A stretch of 64,000 nt of DNA, taken from assembly GCA_018266105.1 (NCBI GenBank), contig JAFEBA010000076.1, forward strand, positions 62,265-126,264. Reading direction: 5' to 3'. A model generated the notes under the pieces. That model saw nothing but the letters and a program-made list of their open reading frames with translations, made no database searches and was not told the DNA's origin. The translations under genes were made by a program, and so were the position numbers. This stretch comes from a bacterium. GTDB lineage: Bacteria; Vulcanimicrobiota; Xenobia; Xenobiales; JADMJV01. Positions 26,565 to 35,454 of this stretch are shown one piece after another; position 1 is the stretch's first letter; each line of letters starts with the position of its first letter.

Positions 26565-28901
26565 GTGAAAAAACCGCGCTGGCGCAACTTTGCCGTGGCC
26601 GTTTGTAGTTCGTTGGTGATTGCGTCGCCCAGTTGGGCGCAAGACGTGAATCAGCAGCGAGGCAAGCTGGTGGCAATCGAAGACCAACAAGTGGTCATCG
26701 AACATAACGGGCAGACCATGCGTCTCAATCGAAGTGAAGAGCTGGCCTGTGACATTCCGGCCGGCTCCGAGGTTGTGGTGCAATATCGCCGCAACGGCGA
26801 AGACCTGGAACTGCTCCAGGTGGCTCGAGCGGAGGACCCACCGGCACCGGAGCAACCCGCAGCCGATCAACCAGCTTCCGAGCAGCCGGCCCCGGCATCG
26901 CAACCGGAAGCCCCGAAGACCGAGCAGCCCACCCCTGCCCCGGAAAAGACTCCCACCCCTCCGGCGGAACAACCGTCCCCGCCGCCCACTACCCCCACCC
27001 AGCCGCCGGCCGGCAACGAGCCCGACCAGGCCACTCCGCGTATTGTCAACATTGAGGTGGAAGGCAACAACAACGTTCCCACCGACGAGGTGTTGCAGGT
27101 GGTCTCGACCCGAATCGGCGACCCCCTGCTGGAACCGCGACTGAAGCGTGACGCCCAGGCCATCTTCGATCTCGGCTACTTCACCGACGTGCGCCTGGAC
27201 TATCGTATGGCCCCAGGCGGCCTGCGTCTGGTCTTCCGCGTGCTGGAAAACCCGATGGTAAATGAAGTCAAGGTTTCCGGCACCAACGTGGTCGGCAATG
27301 AGAAGATCGTCTCCCTGATGGAGACCAAGCCGGGCAAAATCCTCAACACCCGCTACTTGCGCTCCGATATCGAAGCCGTTAACCAGTATTACAACGAAGA
27401 GCTTGGCTACTTGCTGGCCAACCACGTGGAAGACCTGACTTTCGAAAAAGGCGTGCTTTCCTTGAAACTCAAGGACGGCATGAAGATCAATCAGATTGTG
27501 GTGGAAGGGGTCACCGTCTTCCCCATCGAGAAAGTACAGGCACTGGTTCGCCTGAAGCCAGGCGACCTCTTTAACCGCAAAACGGCTGAGGCCGATGGCT
27601 CCGCCATCTCCAAACTTTACGAGGACAACGACTACATCCTCGACACCATCCGGCCCAGCATCGACCCCGACAAGGGCATCGTCACCTTCCGCGTTCAAGA
27701 AGCCGTGCTTCAGGAAATCCGCGTGGAAGGCAATAGCCGCACCACGACCGATACCGTCATCCGCAACATGCGCTCCAAAGCTGGCGACGTGATGCAGAAA
27801 AAGCGCATCCAGAAAGACCTGGAGCGCTTGCAGAACCTGGGCTTCTTTAAGAAAGTAGAAATCAACCCCGAGCCGGGCACCGAGCCAGGCAAGGTCATCC
27901 TGGTTCTGGACGTGGAAGAGCAAAAATCTGGTCTGGCCACCATCGGCCTGGGCTACGCTGGTGGCGGCACCGGCGCGCTGCGACCGGGCATCACCGGCTC
28001 GGTCTCACTCTCCGACCGCAACCTGTTTGGCGAAGGTAAAACTTACCAGATTCAACTGCAGGCCGGCGGCCAGGTGCGCAGTGGCGGTATCAGCTACCTC
28101 GATCCGGCCATCAACGACAACCAGGACTCCTTCGGCGTCTCTGTCTATTACAGTCAGTTGATCGGTATCCAGCAAAACGTGCTGGTCAGCAACGCCAACC
28201 AGATTGCCTTCTACGATGACAAGCGCTACGGCGTCTCAGTCACCCTTGGCCATCCCTTCACTGACAACTTCCGCGGGTTCTTGACACTGCGTCACGACGA
28301 CATCAACATCACCCGCAACTCCGCCTCCACCATTGATCCTCTGGGTCTTGGCAAAGGCTCCATCAACGGCGTCACCGTGAACGGCATCTACGACACCCGT
28401 GACGACCTGTTCAACCCTCACGTGGGCACTTATGCCTCGGGAGGCGTGAGCTACGCGGGATTGGGCGGAACCTACAACTTCACCAAGTATAACGCCGAAA
28501 TTCGTCAGTATCTGCCGCTGGCAGACCGCCATACCATCGCTCTTCGCGGCTGGTATGGGCACGTGGCGGGCGCGACCATCCCCGGCTCCGAGTTCTTCTA
28601 CGCCGGCGGCGTGGACACGCTGCGTGGCTATACGCAAAACCGGTTTGTGGGAACCGACTTCTTGGTATTCAATGCAGAGTATCGTTTCCCGATCGGAAAT
28701 ATTAAGTTCCTCAACGGCGCCGTATTCGCTGACTACGGTAACGCGTGGTTCCCCGGACTCACGCCCTCCAAGCTTCGGCTGGATGGCGGTGTCGGACTGC
28801 GCATCGTCTTCCCCTCCTTGGGTCTGGGCGTCATCCGTGTGGACTACGCACTGAGTCAAGATGGAGGCCGCGCCAGCATCGGTATCGGCCAATCGTTCTA
28901 A
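26565..28901 (+). CDS. bamA: BamA/Omp85 outer-membrane assembly protein
   Basis: The GTG at 26565 is chosen because GGGAGG precedes it at good spacing and it gives a clean signal peptide (MKKPRWRNFAVAVCSSLVIA...). The mature protein has a small N-terminal beta domain (about residues 27-90) and a proline/glutamate/alanine-rich linker of about 60 residues. Four POTRA domains follow (IVNIEVEGNNNVPTDEV, EVKVSGTNVVGNEKI, INQIVVEGVTVFPIEKV, LQEIRVEGNSRTTTDTV), then a 16-strand-type barrel with the L6 LRGY motif and a terminal phenylalanine. It folds and inserts beta-barrel proteins. E. coli BamA has five POTRAs and no such linker. OmpH-like genes follow directly, the classical order. Confidence 0.93.
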   Translation: MKKPRWRNFAVAVCSSLVIASPSWAQDVNQQRGKLVAIEDQQVVIEHNGQTMRLNRSEELACDIPAGSEVVVQYRRNGEDLELLQVARAEDPPAPEQPAADQPASEQPAPASQPEAPKTEQPTPAPEKTPTPPAEQPSPPPTTPTQPPAGNEPDQATPRIVNIEVEGNNNVPTDEVLQVVSTRIGDPLLEPRLKRDAQAIFDLGYFTDVRLDYRMAPGGLRLVFRVLENPMVNEVKVSGTNVVGNEKIVSLMETKPGKILNTRYLRSDIEAVNQYYNEELGYLLANHVEDLTFEKGVLSLKLKDGMKINQIVVEGVTVFPIEKVQALVRLKPGDLFNRKTAEADGSAISKLYEDNDYILDTIRPSIDPDKGIVTFRVQEAVLQEIRVEGNSRTTTDTVIRNMRSKAGDVMQKKRIQKDLERLQNLGFFKKVEINPEPGTEPGKVILVLDVEEQKSGLATIGLGYAGGGTGALRPGITGSVSLSDRNLFGEGKTYQIQLQAGGQVRSGGISYLDPAINDNQDSFGVSVYYSQLIGIQQNVLVSNANQIAFYDDKRYGVSVTLGHPFTDNFRGFLTLRHDDINITRNSASTIDPLGLGKGSINGVTVNGIYDTRDDLFNPHVGTYASGGVSYAGLGGTYNFTKYNAEIRQYLPLADRHTIALRGWYGHVAGATIPGSEFFYAGGVDTLRGYTQNRFVGTDFLVFNAEYRFPIGNIKFLNGAVFADYGNAWFPGLTPSKLRLDGGVGLRIVFPSLGLGVIRVDYALSQDGGRASIGIGQSF

Positions 28902-28922
28902 ATTAGAGAGGACAACTCGTTC

Positions 28923-29825
28923 ATGTTGCATCGCAAACTCGCCCCGGCATTACTGCTCCTGGGACTTACGCTCACGGCCGTCACCGGCTGTAACGGCGGT
29001 GGGAGCGGACCGGCGGCCAATACTCCGGCGGCCACCCGCACCATCGGCGCCGTGGATATGGAAGTGCTGATGGGATTGGACGAGTTCAAGAAGGCTCAGA
29101 AAGAGTCGGATGAACTGGCCAAGAAAGCCATGGAAGAACTCGAGAAGAGCCTGCCCAAGGATCCCAGCAAGTGGACGCAGGCCGATCGAATCAAGCTGAC
29201 CGAGAAGCGCGCTGAAGTTCAAAAGAAGCAAAACGCTCTGCTGGAGCCTCTGCAGCAGCGCCAGGAAGCCGCGATTTTGAAAGCTTCGCGCGATCACAAG
29301 TTGACGGTGATGCTGGACAAGCGCATCGTGGTCTACGGTGTGGCCGATTACACAGATGAAGTCAAGAAAACGTTCCAGTCTAAGGACGAAATCAAAGTGG
29401 GCGACGAGGTGGACACCAGTAACTCGCCTATCGGCTACTTCGACCAGGATGTGGTACGCTCGCTGAAAGTCTTCCAGACCGTCGAGTCGAAAGTCTTGCA
29501 GAAGAAGATCGAGTTGACCAAGAAGTTGGAAGCCCTGAAGGGCAAGGCCAGCGACGCTGAAATTCAGGCCGCTATGGGCAATGCCAGGGCCGAACTGGAA
29601 GCCTATCAGGAACAACTGGCCACCGAACTCTTCAGCAAGGTCAACGATTCCGTCAAAGAGGTGGCTGAAGCCAAAGGGCTGGCCTTAGTGCTGGATAAGG
29701 CCCACGTGCTCCAGGGCGGACGCAACATGACGAGCGAAGTGGTGGACAGCTTCCTTAAGAAAACGGCCGACGCCAAGGGTGGCGACAAACCAGCTAAAGC
29801 CCCCTCGGGAACGCCCACGCCGTGA
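28923..29825 (+). CDS. OmpH/Skp-like lipoprotein with two OmpH units
   Basis: A 300-residue protein with a lipoprotein signal (lipobox AVTGC, Cys 23). Two OmpH-type units are visible. The first starts TIGAVDMEVLMGLDEFKKAQ and the second SPIGYFDQDVVRSLKVFQTV; each is followed by a charged coiled-coil hairpin and a return strand (TVMLDKRIVVYG and ALVLDKAHVLQGG). Skp/OmpH proteins are periplasmic chaperones for outer-membrane proteins, normally soluble trimers of about 160 residues. Here the protein would be membrane-tethered and duplicated. It is the first of four such genes behind bamA. Confidence 0.8.
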   Translation: MLHRKLAPALLLLGLTLTAVTGCNGGGSGPAANTPAATRTIGAVDMEVLMGLDEFKKAQKESDELAKKAMEELEKSLPKDPSKWTQADRIKLTEKRAEVQKKQNALLEPLQQRQEAAILKASRDHKLTVMLDKRIVVYGVADYTDEVKKTFQSKDEIKVGDEVDTSNSPIGYFDQDVVRSLKVFQTVESKVLQKKIELTKKLEALKGKASDAEIQAAMGNARAELEAYQEQLATELFSKVNDSVKEVAEAKGLALVLDKAHVLQGGRNMTSEVVDSFLKKTADAKGGDKPAKAPSGTPTP

Positions 29826-31219
29826 AGAGGACATTGGCCCTGGGAGCGCTGAGCCTGCTCATCGGCTGCGGACCCGGCGGACCCCAATCCTCGCCGACCC
29901 CCACAGCCGCACCCGGCAGCGCCGCCTCCCTACAAGAGGAACTGGCGGTGGTGGAAGGGCCCAAGCTCATGGAGCAACACCCCGACTACGCCAAACTCAA
30001 AGACCTCGAACTCCAGATGGAAAAACTGGAGACCGAGAAAAAAGAGGTGGCCAATCGGGGACGCCAGCAGGCTTTCAAGCAAGGCCAGGGCACCTTTTTG
30101 CGCGCCCTGGAGCAGGCCAAAGCCGAGATGCAGGCCGAGCAGGCATCCATCTCAGGTGAGATGGATGGATTGGCCCGGGCCCTGCAGGGCCAGATGTCGG
30201 CCGAAATGACCGAAATCAAATCGAAGCTGGACGCCGACCTGAAAGGCACGATCGCCAAGTACCGTCCCCCCGAGACGGCCAAGCTCAATGATCGAGGCAT
30301 CCAGGCCGTGGGCGAATACGGTGAAAACCTGAAACTCATGGCTGCACGCAATCTGACCGCTCACAGGCTCGAGAAAGAAAAGGCCATCAAGGCCGAGATC
30401 GATGCCGAGCGCAATCGTCTTGATCAGCAGATCGCCGCCTACGAAGACGAAGTCAGCATGAAGTATCAGGAAGAGAAGCTCAACCTGCAACTGAAGATGC
30501 AGAACAATCCCAACGAGGAAACCGAGAAGGTCACTCGTGAGCGACTCAACGTCATCGATGACGAAGTCTCGGCCGCCAAAGCTGAGAAGCGTAAAGAAAT
30601 TGAAGGCCAGATGGCGGCCTACCACGAGAAGAAGCAGGCCGAGTTCGAAGCTGAAATGAAGTCCTATGAGGCCCGACTTCGCGATGAAATCGCCGTCAAG
30701 GTGGGCGGCCGACGCGAACAACTGATCAATCAGAGCAGCACCTCGGTCGCCCCCCCTCCCGAGATTCAAGCGAAAATCTCGCAGGCCCAGGCGACCATGC
30801 AGGCGGCCATGGAAAGCCGTCGGGCTGAACTGATGGCCAAGATGAAGGCCAAAGAATCCGAAGCCCGGGCCCGTATGATGGCCAAACAGGAAGAGATCAA
30901 AAGCCGACTGGCGCGTCTGGAGAAAGACCTGCAGGAGCAACTGAGTAAGCGCACCGACTTCCTGGACAAGAAGAGCAAGGCCCGCCTGGCCGAGATCGAT
31001 AAGAGCATGGAAAAGTGCCGCTCCGACTACAAGCTCATCTACGAAAGAATGCGCGTCGATCTGGAAAAAATGGTGGGCTCCGTCGCCAAGAAGAAGAACA
31101 TCGGCTGCGTAATCAGTGTCATGCCCACTTCCGCCAACTCGGTTGGCGAGCAGAACTTGAAACTCCAAGACCTGACCGACCTGAGTATGGTCGAGGTCAA
31201 ACAGATGGGAAGTCATTAA
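29822..31219 (+). CDS. Long coiled-coil OmpH-like lipoprotein
   Basis: A 465-residue lipoprotein (lipobox LIGC, Cys 16) starting at GTG within a GTGA overlap. After an OmpH-like first strand (LAVVEGPKLMEQHPDYAKL) it has about 370 residues of highly charged Lys/Glu/Gln/Ala-rich helix. The OmpH-type closing region follows (GCVISVMPTSANSVG... LTDLSMVEV). This is like Skp with its tentacle helices extended severalfold. A chaperone or periplasm-spanning spacer role is inferred. Confidence 0.72.
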   Translation: MKRTLALGALSLLIGCGPGGPQSSPTPTAAPGSAASLQEELAVVEGPKLMEQHPDYAKLKDLELQMEKLETEKKEVANRGRQQAFKQGQGTFLRALEQAKAEMQAEQASISGEMDGLARALQGQMSAEMTEIKSKLDADLKGTIAKYRPPETAKLNDRGIQAVGEYGENLKLMAARNLTAHRLEKEKAIKAEIDAERNRLDQQIAAYEDEVSMKYQEEKLNLQLKMQNNPNEETEKVTRERLNVIDDEVSAAKAEKRKEIEGQMAAYHEKKQAEFEAEMKSYEARLRDEIAVKVGGRREQLINQSSTSVAPPPEIQAKISQAQATMQAAMESRRAELMAKMKAKESEARARMMAKQEEIKSRLARLEKDLQEQLSKRTDFLDKKSKARLAEIDKSMEKCRSDYKLIYERMRVDLEKMVGSVAKKKNIGCVISVMPTSANSVGEQNLKLQDLTDLSMVEVKQMGSH

Positions 31220-31701
31220 TGATGAAGCGCGTATTGCTGCTGCTGGCCCTGGGCCTGCTGGGCTGCAATGAGTCGACCCCGGCACCGTCCTCCTCGGGCG
31301 GCAAGATCATCATCGCCAAGCTCGACACACTGCCGATTTTGCAAAAAGACCCCGAATACGAGAAGCTTTCGCAGAAGTATATGGTGGACAATATTAAGCA
31401 GAGCCAGGAGATGCAGAAGCAAATCCAGGCCGGAACCCTGACTCAGCAAGAAGCCATGAAGCAGCAGGCCAAGTTCAACGAGCGCTGGATGAAGGAGACC
31501 AATGACTTCATCCAGACGCGCCACACCAAGATGCGCGACGCGGTCAAGTCTTTGTGCGAAGAGAAGAAGATCGATATGGTCCTCATCGACTCCAAAGCCT
31601 ACCACACAATCGCCTGGGGAGCCTTTGACATCACCCAGGATGTGCTCATGAAAATCTACGGAAGTCCGAATGGACCCAGCACGGAAGGAACCCCGAAATG
31701 A
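31219..31701 (+). CDS. OmpH/Skp-like lipoprotein
   Basis: The ATG at 31219 overlaps the previous stop as TAATG and gives a lipoprotein signal (MMKRVLLLLALGLLGC, Cys 16). The 160-residue protein has the OmpH plan: KIIIAKLDTLPILQKDPEYEKL, a glutamine-rich helical hairpin, then DMVLIDSKAYHTIAWGAFDIT followed by a final helix. Size matches classical Skp, but the lipid anchor is unusual. It is the third OmpH-like gene of the row. Confidence 0.78.
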   Translation: MMKRVLLLLALGLLGCNESTPAPSSSGGKIIIAKLDTLPILQKDPEYEKLSQKYMVDNIKQSQEMQKQIQAGTLTQQEAMKQQAKFNERWMKETNDFIQTRHTKMRDAVKSLCEEKKIDMVLIDSKAYHTIAWGAFDITQDVLMKIYGSPNGPSTEGTPK

Positions 31702-32159
31702 GAAAGACCCTTTTGCTGCTTTTGGCGGGCACGTGGCTGGCCAGCGGTTGCGGTGGCTCCTCCGGGGGCGACGGCAAGGTGCGAGTGGGCGTGCTGGACA
31801 CAACCCGTATTCTGGAAGAAATGCCCAAATACAAGGACCTGCGTGACAGCCTGACGCGCGAACAGATCGATTTCCAGCGTAAGATGCAGGACAAGATGCC
31901 TCAGCCGGGCGAGAACGTCAGTGAAGAGCAGGTCAAAGAGATTCAAAAAGAAGTGGCCAAGAAGCGCTCTGAGTTCCAAACTCGAGTCAATCAGATGCTG
32001 CAGACGGCCATCAAGGACATCAAGGATCTGACCACCCAGGTGGCCGAGGAGAAGCACCTTGACCTGGTGGTGGTCTCCACGCCCTTCAGTCCTTCGGTCC
32101 ACTACAACGGCGGTCAAGACGTCACCATCGACGTGCTGCTCAAGCTGAAGCGAATCTAG
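31698..32159 (+). CDS. OmpH/Skp-like lipoprotein
   Basis: A 153-residue lipoprotein (lipobox ASGC, Cys 18), start overlapping the previous stop by 4 bases (ATGA). The OmpH plan is clear: VRVGVLDTTRILEEMPKYKDL, a long charged helix pair, then LDLVVVSTPFSPSVHYNGGQDVTIDVLLKL. This is the copy closest to a typical Skp, and it sits directly before lpxD as skp does in Proteobacteria. Its stop overlaps the lpxD start. Confidence 0.82.
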   Translation: MRKTLLLLLAGTWLASGCGGSSGGDGKVRVGVLDTTRILEEMPKYKDLRDSLTREQIDFQRKMQDKMPQPGENVSEEQVKEIQKEVAKKRSEFQTRVNQMLQTAIKDIKDLTTQVAEEKHLDLVVVSTPFSPSVHYNGGQDVTIDVLLKLKRI

Positions 32160-32866
32160 TGTCCGGCCAGGTTCACCCTCGGGCCTGGGTCGATCCCCAG
32201 GCCGTATTGGAGAACGGGGTCGAGGTGGGCCCCTTTGCGGTGGTGGAGGCCGGCGCCAGAGTGGGTTCTGGCTGCCGACTGGGAGCTTATTCCTACGTGG
32301 GGCACGGCGTGCTACTGGGTTCCAACTGCGTGCTGGAAACCGGGGCGGTGGTCCTACCCGGCACCGTGGTGGGCGAGGGCTGCACCCTTCAGGAGGGTTG
32401 CGTGCTGGGCAGCACCGGGTTTGGCTTTGTCGTCCACGAGGGCCAGCATCTTCACATCCCTCAAGTGTCCGGAGTGCGCGTTGGCGACCAAACCGTGATC
32501 GGCGCAGCCACCTGCGTGGACCGAGGCACTCTGGAACCCACCGTCATAGGTTCTCATGTGAAGCTTGGGGCCCAGGTCCAGGTGGCTCACAACGTCACCA
32601 TAGGAGACCGCACCAGCGTCGAGATGCAATCTGGCTTCGCCGGGTCTTCGACCATTGGTTGTGACTGCCAGATTGGCATGCAGGTCGGCATGGCCGGCCA
32701 CTCCAGCGTCGGCGACCGCAGTCGTATGGCCGCACGCACCGGCAATCTGCGCAAGGCGCCCCCTGATAGCGATTTATGGGGATTCCCGGCCCGACCGCGA
32801 GCCGAAGCCATGAAGGCCCAGGCCGCCCTTTCGCGACTGGCCAAACTTACCGATGCGGATGCGTAA
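32159..32866 (+). CDS. lpxD: LpxD-like acyltransferase (N-terminal domain absent)
   Basis: LpxD adds the N-linked acyl chain to UDP-3-O-acyl-glucosamine in lipid A synthesis. This 235-residue protein starts at GTG (TAGTG overlap) and goes straight into the left-handed beta-helix hexapeptide repeats. LpxD-type landmarks are present: GSTGFGFVV, ATCVDRGTLEPT, the catalytic His in VQVAHNVTIGDRT (about residue 144) and LWGFPARPRAE near the end. Usual LpxD proteins have about 340 residues, the first 100 being a uridine-binding domain that is absent here. Context between the OmpH-like gene and lpxC supports the call. Confidence 0.85.
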   Translation: MSGQVHPRAWVDPQAVLENGVEVGPFAVVEAGARVGSGCRLGAYSYVGHGVLLGSNCVLETGAVVLPGTVVGEGCTLQEGCVLGSTGFGFVVHEGQHLHIPQVSGVRVGDQTVIGAATCVDRGTLEPTVIGSHVKLGAQVQVAHNVTIGDRTSVEMQSGFAGSSTIGCDCQIGMQVGMAGHSSVGDRSRMAARTGNLRKAPPDSDLWGFPARPRAEAMKAQAALSRLAKLTDADA

Positions 32867-34646
32867 GTTCCTGGCAGGACTGGCATTCTGCTGTGCCCTG
32901 GCCAATCCGGGTTGGGCCCAGGACGTGGAACTGGGTGGGCAGCTCCTCTTTCGAGTGGACAACCCAAAACTGGCCCAGGCCATCAATGCCCGGCTGGAAA
33001 ACTTGCTATTCAACGGCGCCGACCCGGCCGATTTGAAGCTGGTCACCTTGAAAGCCGGTATCGGCATCTATTGGGGCAAGCTAGAAATTGTGGTGGTCAC
33101 CAAAGAGCTGGCCGAAGCCAACTCCAGCCAACCCAAGGCGCTGGCCAGTCTGTGGCTGAGCCGCTTGCGCGAGGTGGCTGAAGTCGGCCCGCTCAAGCTC
33201 AACCCCAGCCGAATTGAGCTCCCCATCGACGGGGAGGCCTCCATTGATGTTACCGGGCTGGCCACAGGACCCTTCGGCGCCCAGGATGCCAATGGACGAG
33301 TGCAAATCAATGAAGACAATGGCCAGCTCAAGGTTCGAGCGCGAGCTGTAGGCAAGAGCAAGATTCTGATCACGCGCGGCAAAGCCAGGGCCTATCTTTT
33401 TGTGCACGTGAAAGACTGGGCTGGCAAACTGCCCGATACGGTGCAGGTCCAGGTCAGCGGACGCCCGGCTCCCGGAGAGATGGTGCTTGAAGCCGTGCTT
33501 CGAGCCCTGATGACGCAGGCCCGCGTCAACCCCGGCTGCAAACTGCAAATCGACGTTCCCAACAACTACCAGGCCGGTCTGCCCAGCGTGCCCCAGGGCC
33601 AACAAATGAACATCTCCCTGGTCGGTCGCATCACTGGCTCGGAAGACTACTATCCAGTGCGCAAAGAAATTCGGGCCGGCATTGAGTGCATCAGCGTCGA
33701 CCCGGTTGAGCCCAATCTCTTGCTGGTCAGCAATCGGCCTGAGCAGGTCGACAAAGATGGCGTTCTTCTCAGTTACACGCTGACTCCCAAAGAGCCCAGT
33801 CGGCTGATGTACAGCCATATGAATGCCTCCAACGAAGACCGCAACCTGTGGGTCAACCTCTACAATCCGGGCAACGAAGAAGCCTCGGTGCTGGTGGATT
33901 GGAGCTTTTCCGGCCCCAGCCGCAACGAGGTCACGGTGGGACACGCGGCCGCGCAACGATTCCTGACCCGCCTGAACAGCGGAGCCGGATACGTTCTGAC
34001 CATTCCCCCCAATACCCGACTGGAACTGGCCGAACATAGCCTGGAGCGCAAAGAGTTGCTGAGTGGCTTCGCTTCTTTACGCATGCTGAAAGGGTCGAAG
34101 CTGGAGGTCGAGGTTCTCTCCAAGCTTTATCCGGGCCGCAACGACGGCTCCAAAGTGGTGCATCTGGGAGCGCCTTTTAACCCTTTCAAGATTCACCCCC
34201 ATGGTGTTTTTGCCCAACCCTACTTCGAAGAATGGTTGGAGCTGGCGGCCGGAGGTGCTCCTCTGAGCTTCAACTATGGTGAGAGTCCCTGGCTGATCGA
34301 CTTTGAATCCGGCCTGCCCAATACTGGCAACTTCGGGGTCATCTACCGCTGGCACGTGGCCCTCAGCAATCCTTCCAGCCGCACTCATCGCTTCGGGCTC
34401 TTTTTTACCCCCAAAAATGGAGCCGCCGCCCTGAGCATGCTGGTCAATAACGAAGTGGTCAGCATCCCCTTTACCCAGCGCAACGAACAGGTCGGCGTGC
34501 GTTCTTTCGAACTGGCCCCAGGCAAGGACCTGAACGTGGACCTGACCACCCTACCGGAAGCCTCCTCCAGCTACCCCGCCACGCTGGAATTCCGCGAGCT
34601 GCAGCCTGGCGAAGCCAGTCCTCCGGAGTATCGTGAACAACGCTAA
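32853..34646 (+). CDS. Exported protein of unknown function in the lipid A cluster
   Basis: A 597-residue protein with a signal peptide (MRMRKFLAGLAFCCALANPGWAQ); ATG 32853 or 32859 both work, overlapping lpxD. Around residues 115-190 is a beta-sandwich-like segment (LKLNPSRIELPIDGEASIDV ... RARAVGKSKILITRGKARAY) that resembles the Ig-like or N-terminal modules of pilus and secretin proteins. The rest is beta-rich, with YSHMNASNEDRNLWVNLYNPGNEEASVLV and a conserved-looking WHVALSNPSSRTHRFGLFF element. No enzyme motif is seen. Its stop region overlaps lpxC. Confidence 0.72.
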   Translation: MRMRKFLAGLAFCCALANPGWAQDVELGGQLLFRVDNPKLAQAINARLENLLFNGADPADLKLVTLKAGIGIYWGKLEIVVVTKELAEANSSQPKALASLWLSRLREVAEVGPLKLNPSRIELPIDGEASIDVTGLATGPFGAQDANGRVQINEDNGQLKVRARAVGKSKILITRGKARAYLFVHVKDWAGKLPDTVQVQVSGRPAPGEMVLEAVLRALMTQARVNPGCKLQIDVPNNYQAGLPSVPQGQQMNISLVGRITGSEDYYPVRKEIRAGIECISVDPVEPNLLLVSNRPEQVDKDGVLLSYTLTPKEPSRLMYSHMNASNEDRNLWVNLYNPGNEEASVLVDWSFSGPSRNEVTVGHAAAQRFLTRLNSGAGYVLTIPPNTRLELAEHSLERKELLSGFASLRMLKGSKLEVEVLSKLYPGRNDGSKVVHLGAPFNPFKIHPHGVFAQPYFEEWLELAAGGAPLSFNYGESPWLIDFESGLPNTGNFGVIYRWHVALSNPSSRTHRFGLFFTPKNGAAALSMLVNNEVVSIPFTQRNEQVGVRSFELAPGKDLNVDLTTLPEASSSYPATLEFRELQPGEASPPEYREQR

Positions 34647-35454
34647 CCGCCTCACCCAGGAGGTGACCTTCAGCGGCGTGGGCGTGCACAGCGGCGAGAC
34701 CTGCCAGGTCCGGCTGCGACCCGGCAGTCCGGGTGGTGGATGCTGGATGGAACGTGAAGGCGAGCGCTGGCCGTGCCTGGCCGGTTCGGTGGTGGAAGTG
34801 GAACGCTGCACCGTACTGGGCGGCGAGCGCACTCGCGTATCCACGGTCGAGCACCTTTTCTCCGCTCTGGCCGCATTGGGTGTCTACGATTGCGAAATCC
34901 AGGTTCAGGGAGGCGAGATCCCCATCCTGGACGGCAGCGCTCTTCCCTTCGTTGAGGGCTTAAAGTCGTGCCTGGAACCGACCCAAGCTCCTGAACCGCT
35001 GATCTTGAATCAGCCCATCTGGGTGGGCAATGAACAGAGTCAGGTTCTGGCTCTGCCCTCGACCATTTGCAGCTACCAATATTCGCTCTACTATCCGCGA
35101 ACGCCCATCGGCTACCAGGAAGCCAGCTTCGAGCCCTTAAATGAGTCTTTTGAGCAAAAGTTGGCGCCGGCCCGTACCTTTGCTCTGGAACGCGAAGTGG
35201 AATGGTTACGGGCCCAGGGGTTGGCCCGCGGAGGCAGCCTGGACAACGCCCTGGTGGTGCTGGCCGACGGCTTCAGCAGCCCGCTGCGCGTAGAGCAAGA
35301 AATGGCTCGACATAAATGTCTGGACCTGGTGGGAGACCTGTATTTGTTGGGTCGCCCCCTGCAAGCCCGGGTGCTGGCCGTGAAAGCCGGTCATCGCTGG
35401 CATGTTGAGCTGGCCAAAAAAATACTGAGGGAGTTGGCTGAAAATGCTGGATAG
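34633..35454 (+). CDS. lpxC: UDP-3-O-acyl-N-acetylglucosamine deacetylase LpxC
   Basis: LpxC is the zinc deacetylase that commits the cell to lipid A. The 273-residue protein shows QEVTFSGVGVHSGE at the N-terminus and the first zinc His in VSTVEHLFSALAALGV (H74). It also has ILDGSALPFVE, ARTFALERE, GGSLDNALVV and the second zinc site HKCLDLVGDL (HxxxD with the downstream Asp). The closing KAGHRWHVELAKKI carries the general-acid His. It is a little shorter than E. coli LpxC (305). Start is GTG 34633, overlapping the previous gene by 14 bases. Confidence 0.93.
   Translation: MNNANRLTQEVTFSGVGVHSGETCQVRLRPGSPGGGCWMEREGERWPCLAGSVVEVERCTVLGGERTRVSTVEHLFSALAALGVYDCEIQVQGGEIPILDGSALPFVEGLKSCLEPTQAPEPLILNQPIWVGNEQSQVLALPSTICSYQYSLYYPRTPIGYQEASFEPLNESFEQKLAPARTFALEREVEWLRAQGLARGGSLDNALVVLADGFSSPLRVEQEMARHKCLDLVGDLYLLGRPLQARVLAVKAGHRWHVELAKKILRELAENAG

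Noticed and set aside
26505..27923. Long minus-strand frame continuing antisense through bamA from the propeller gene
   Set aside because: Its residues mirror the codon pattern of bamA and show only low-complexity glycine/arginine text; the propeller gene needs only the part below 26504.
30152..31285. 377-codon minus-strand frame opposite the coiled-coil lipoprotein
   Set aside because: It is a by-product of Lys/Glu-rich codons on the other strand; composition is Leu/His/Phe-rich without any motif.
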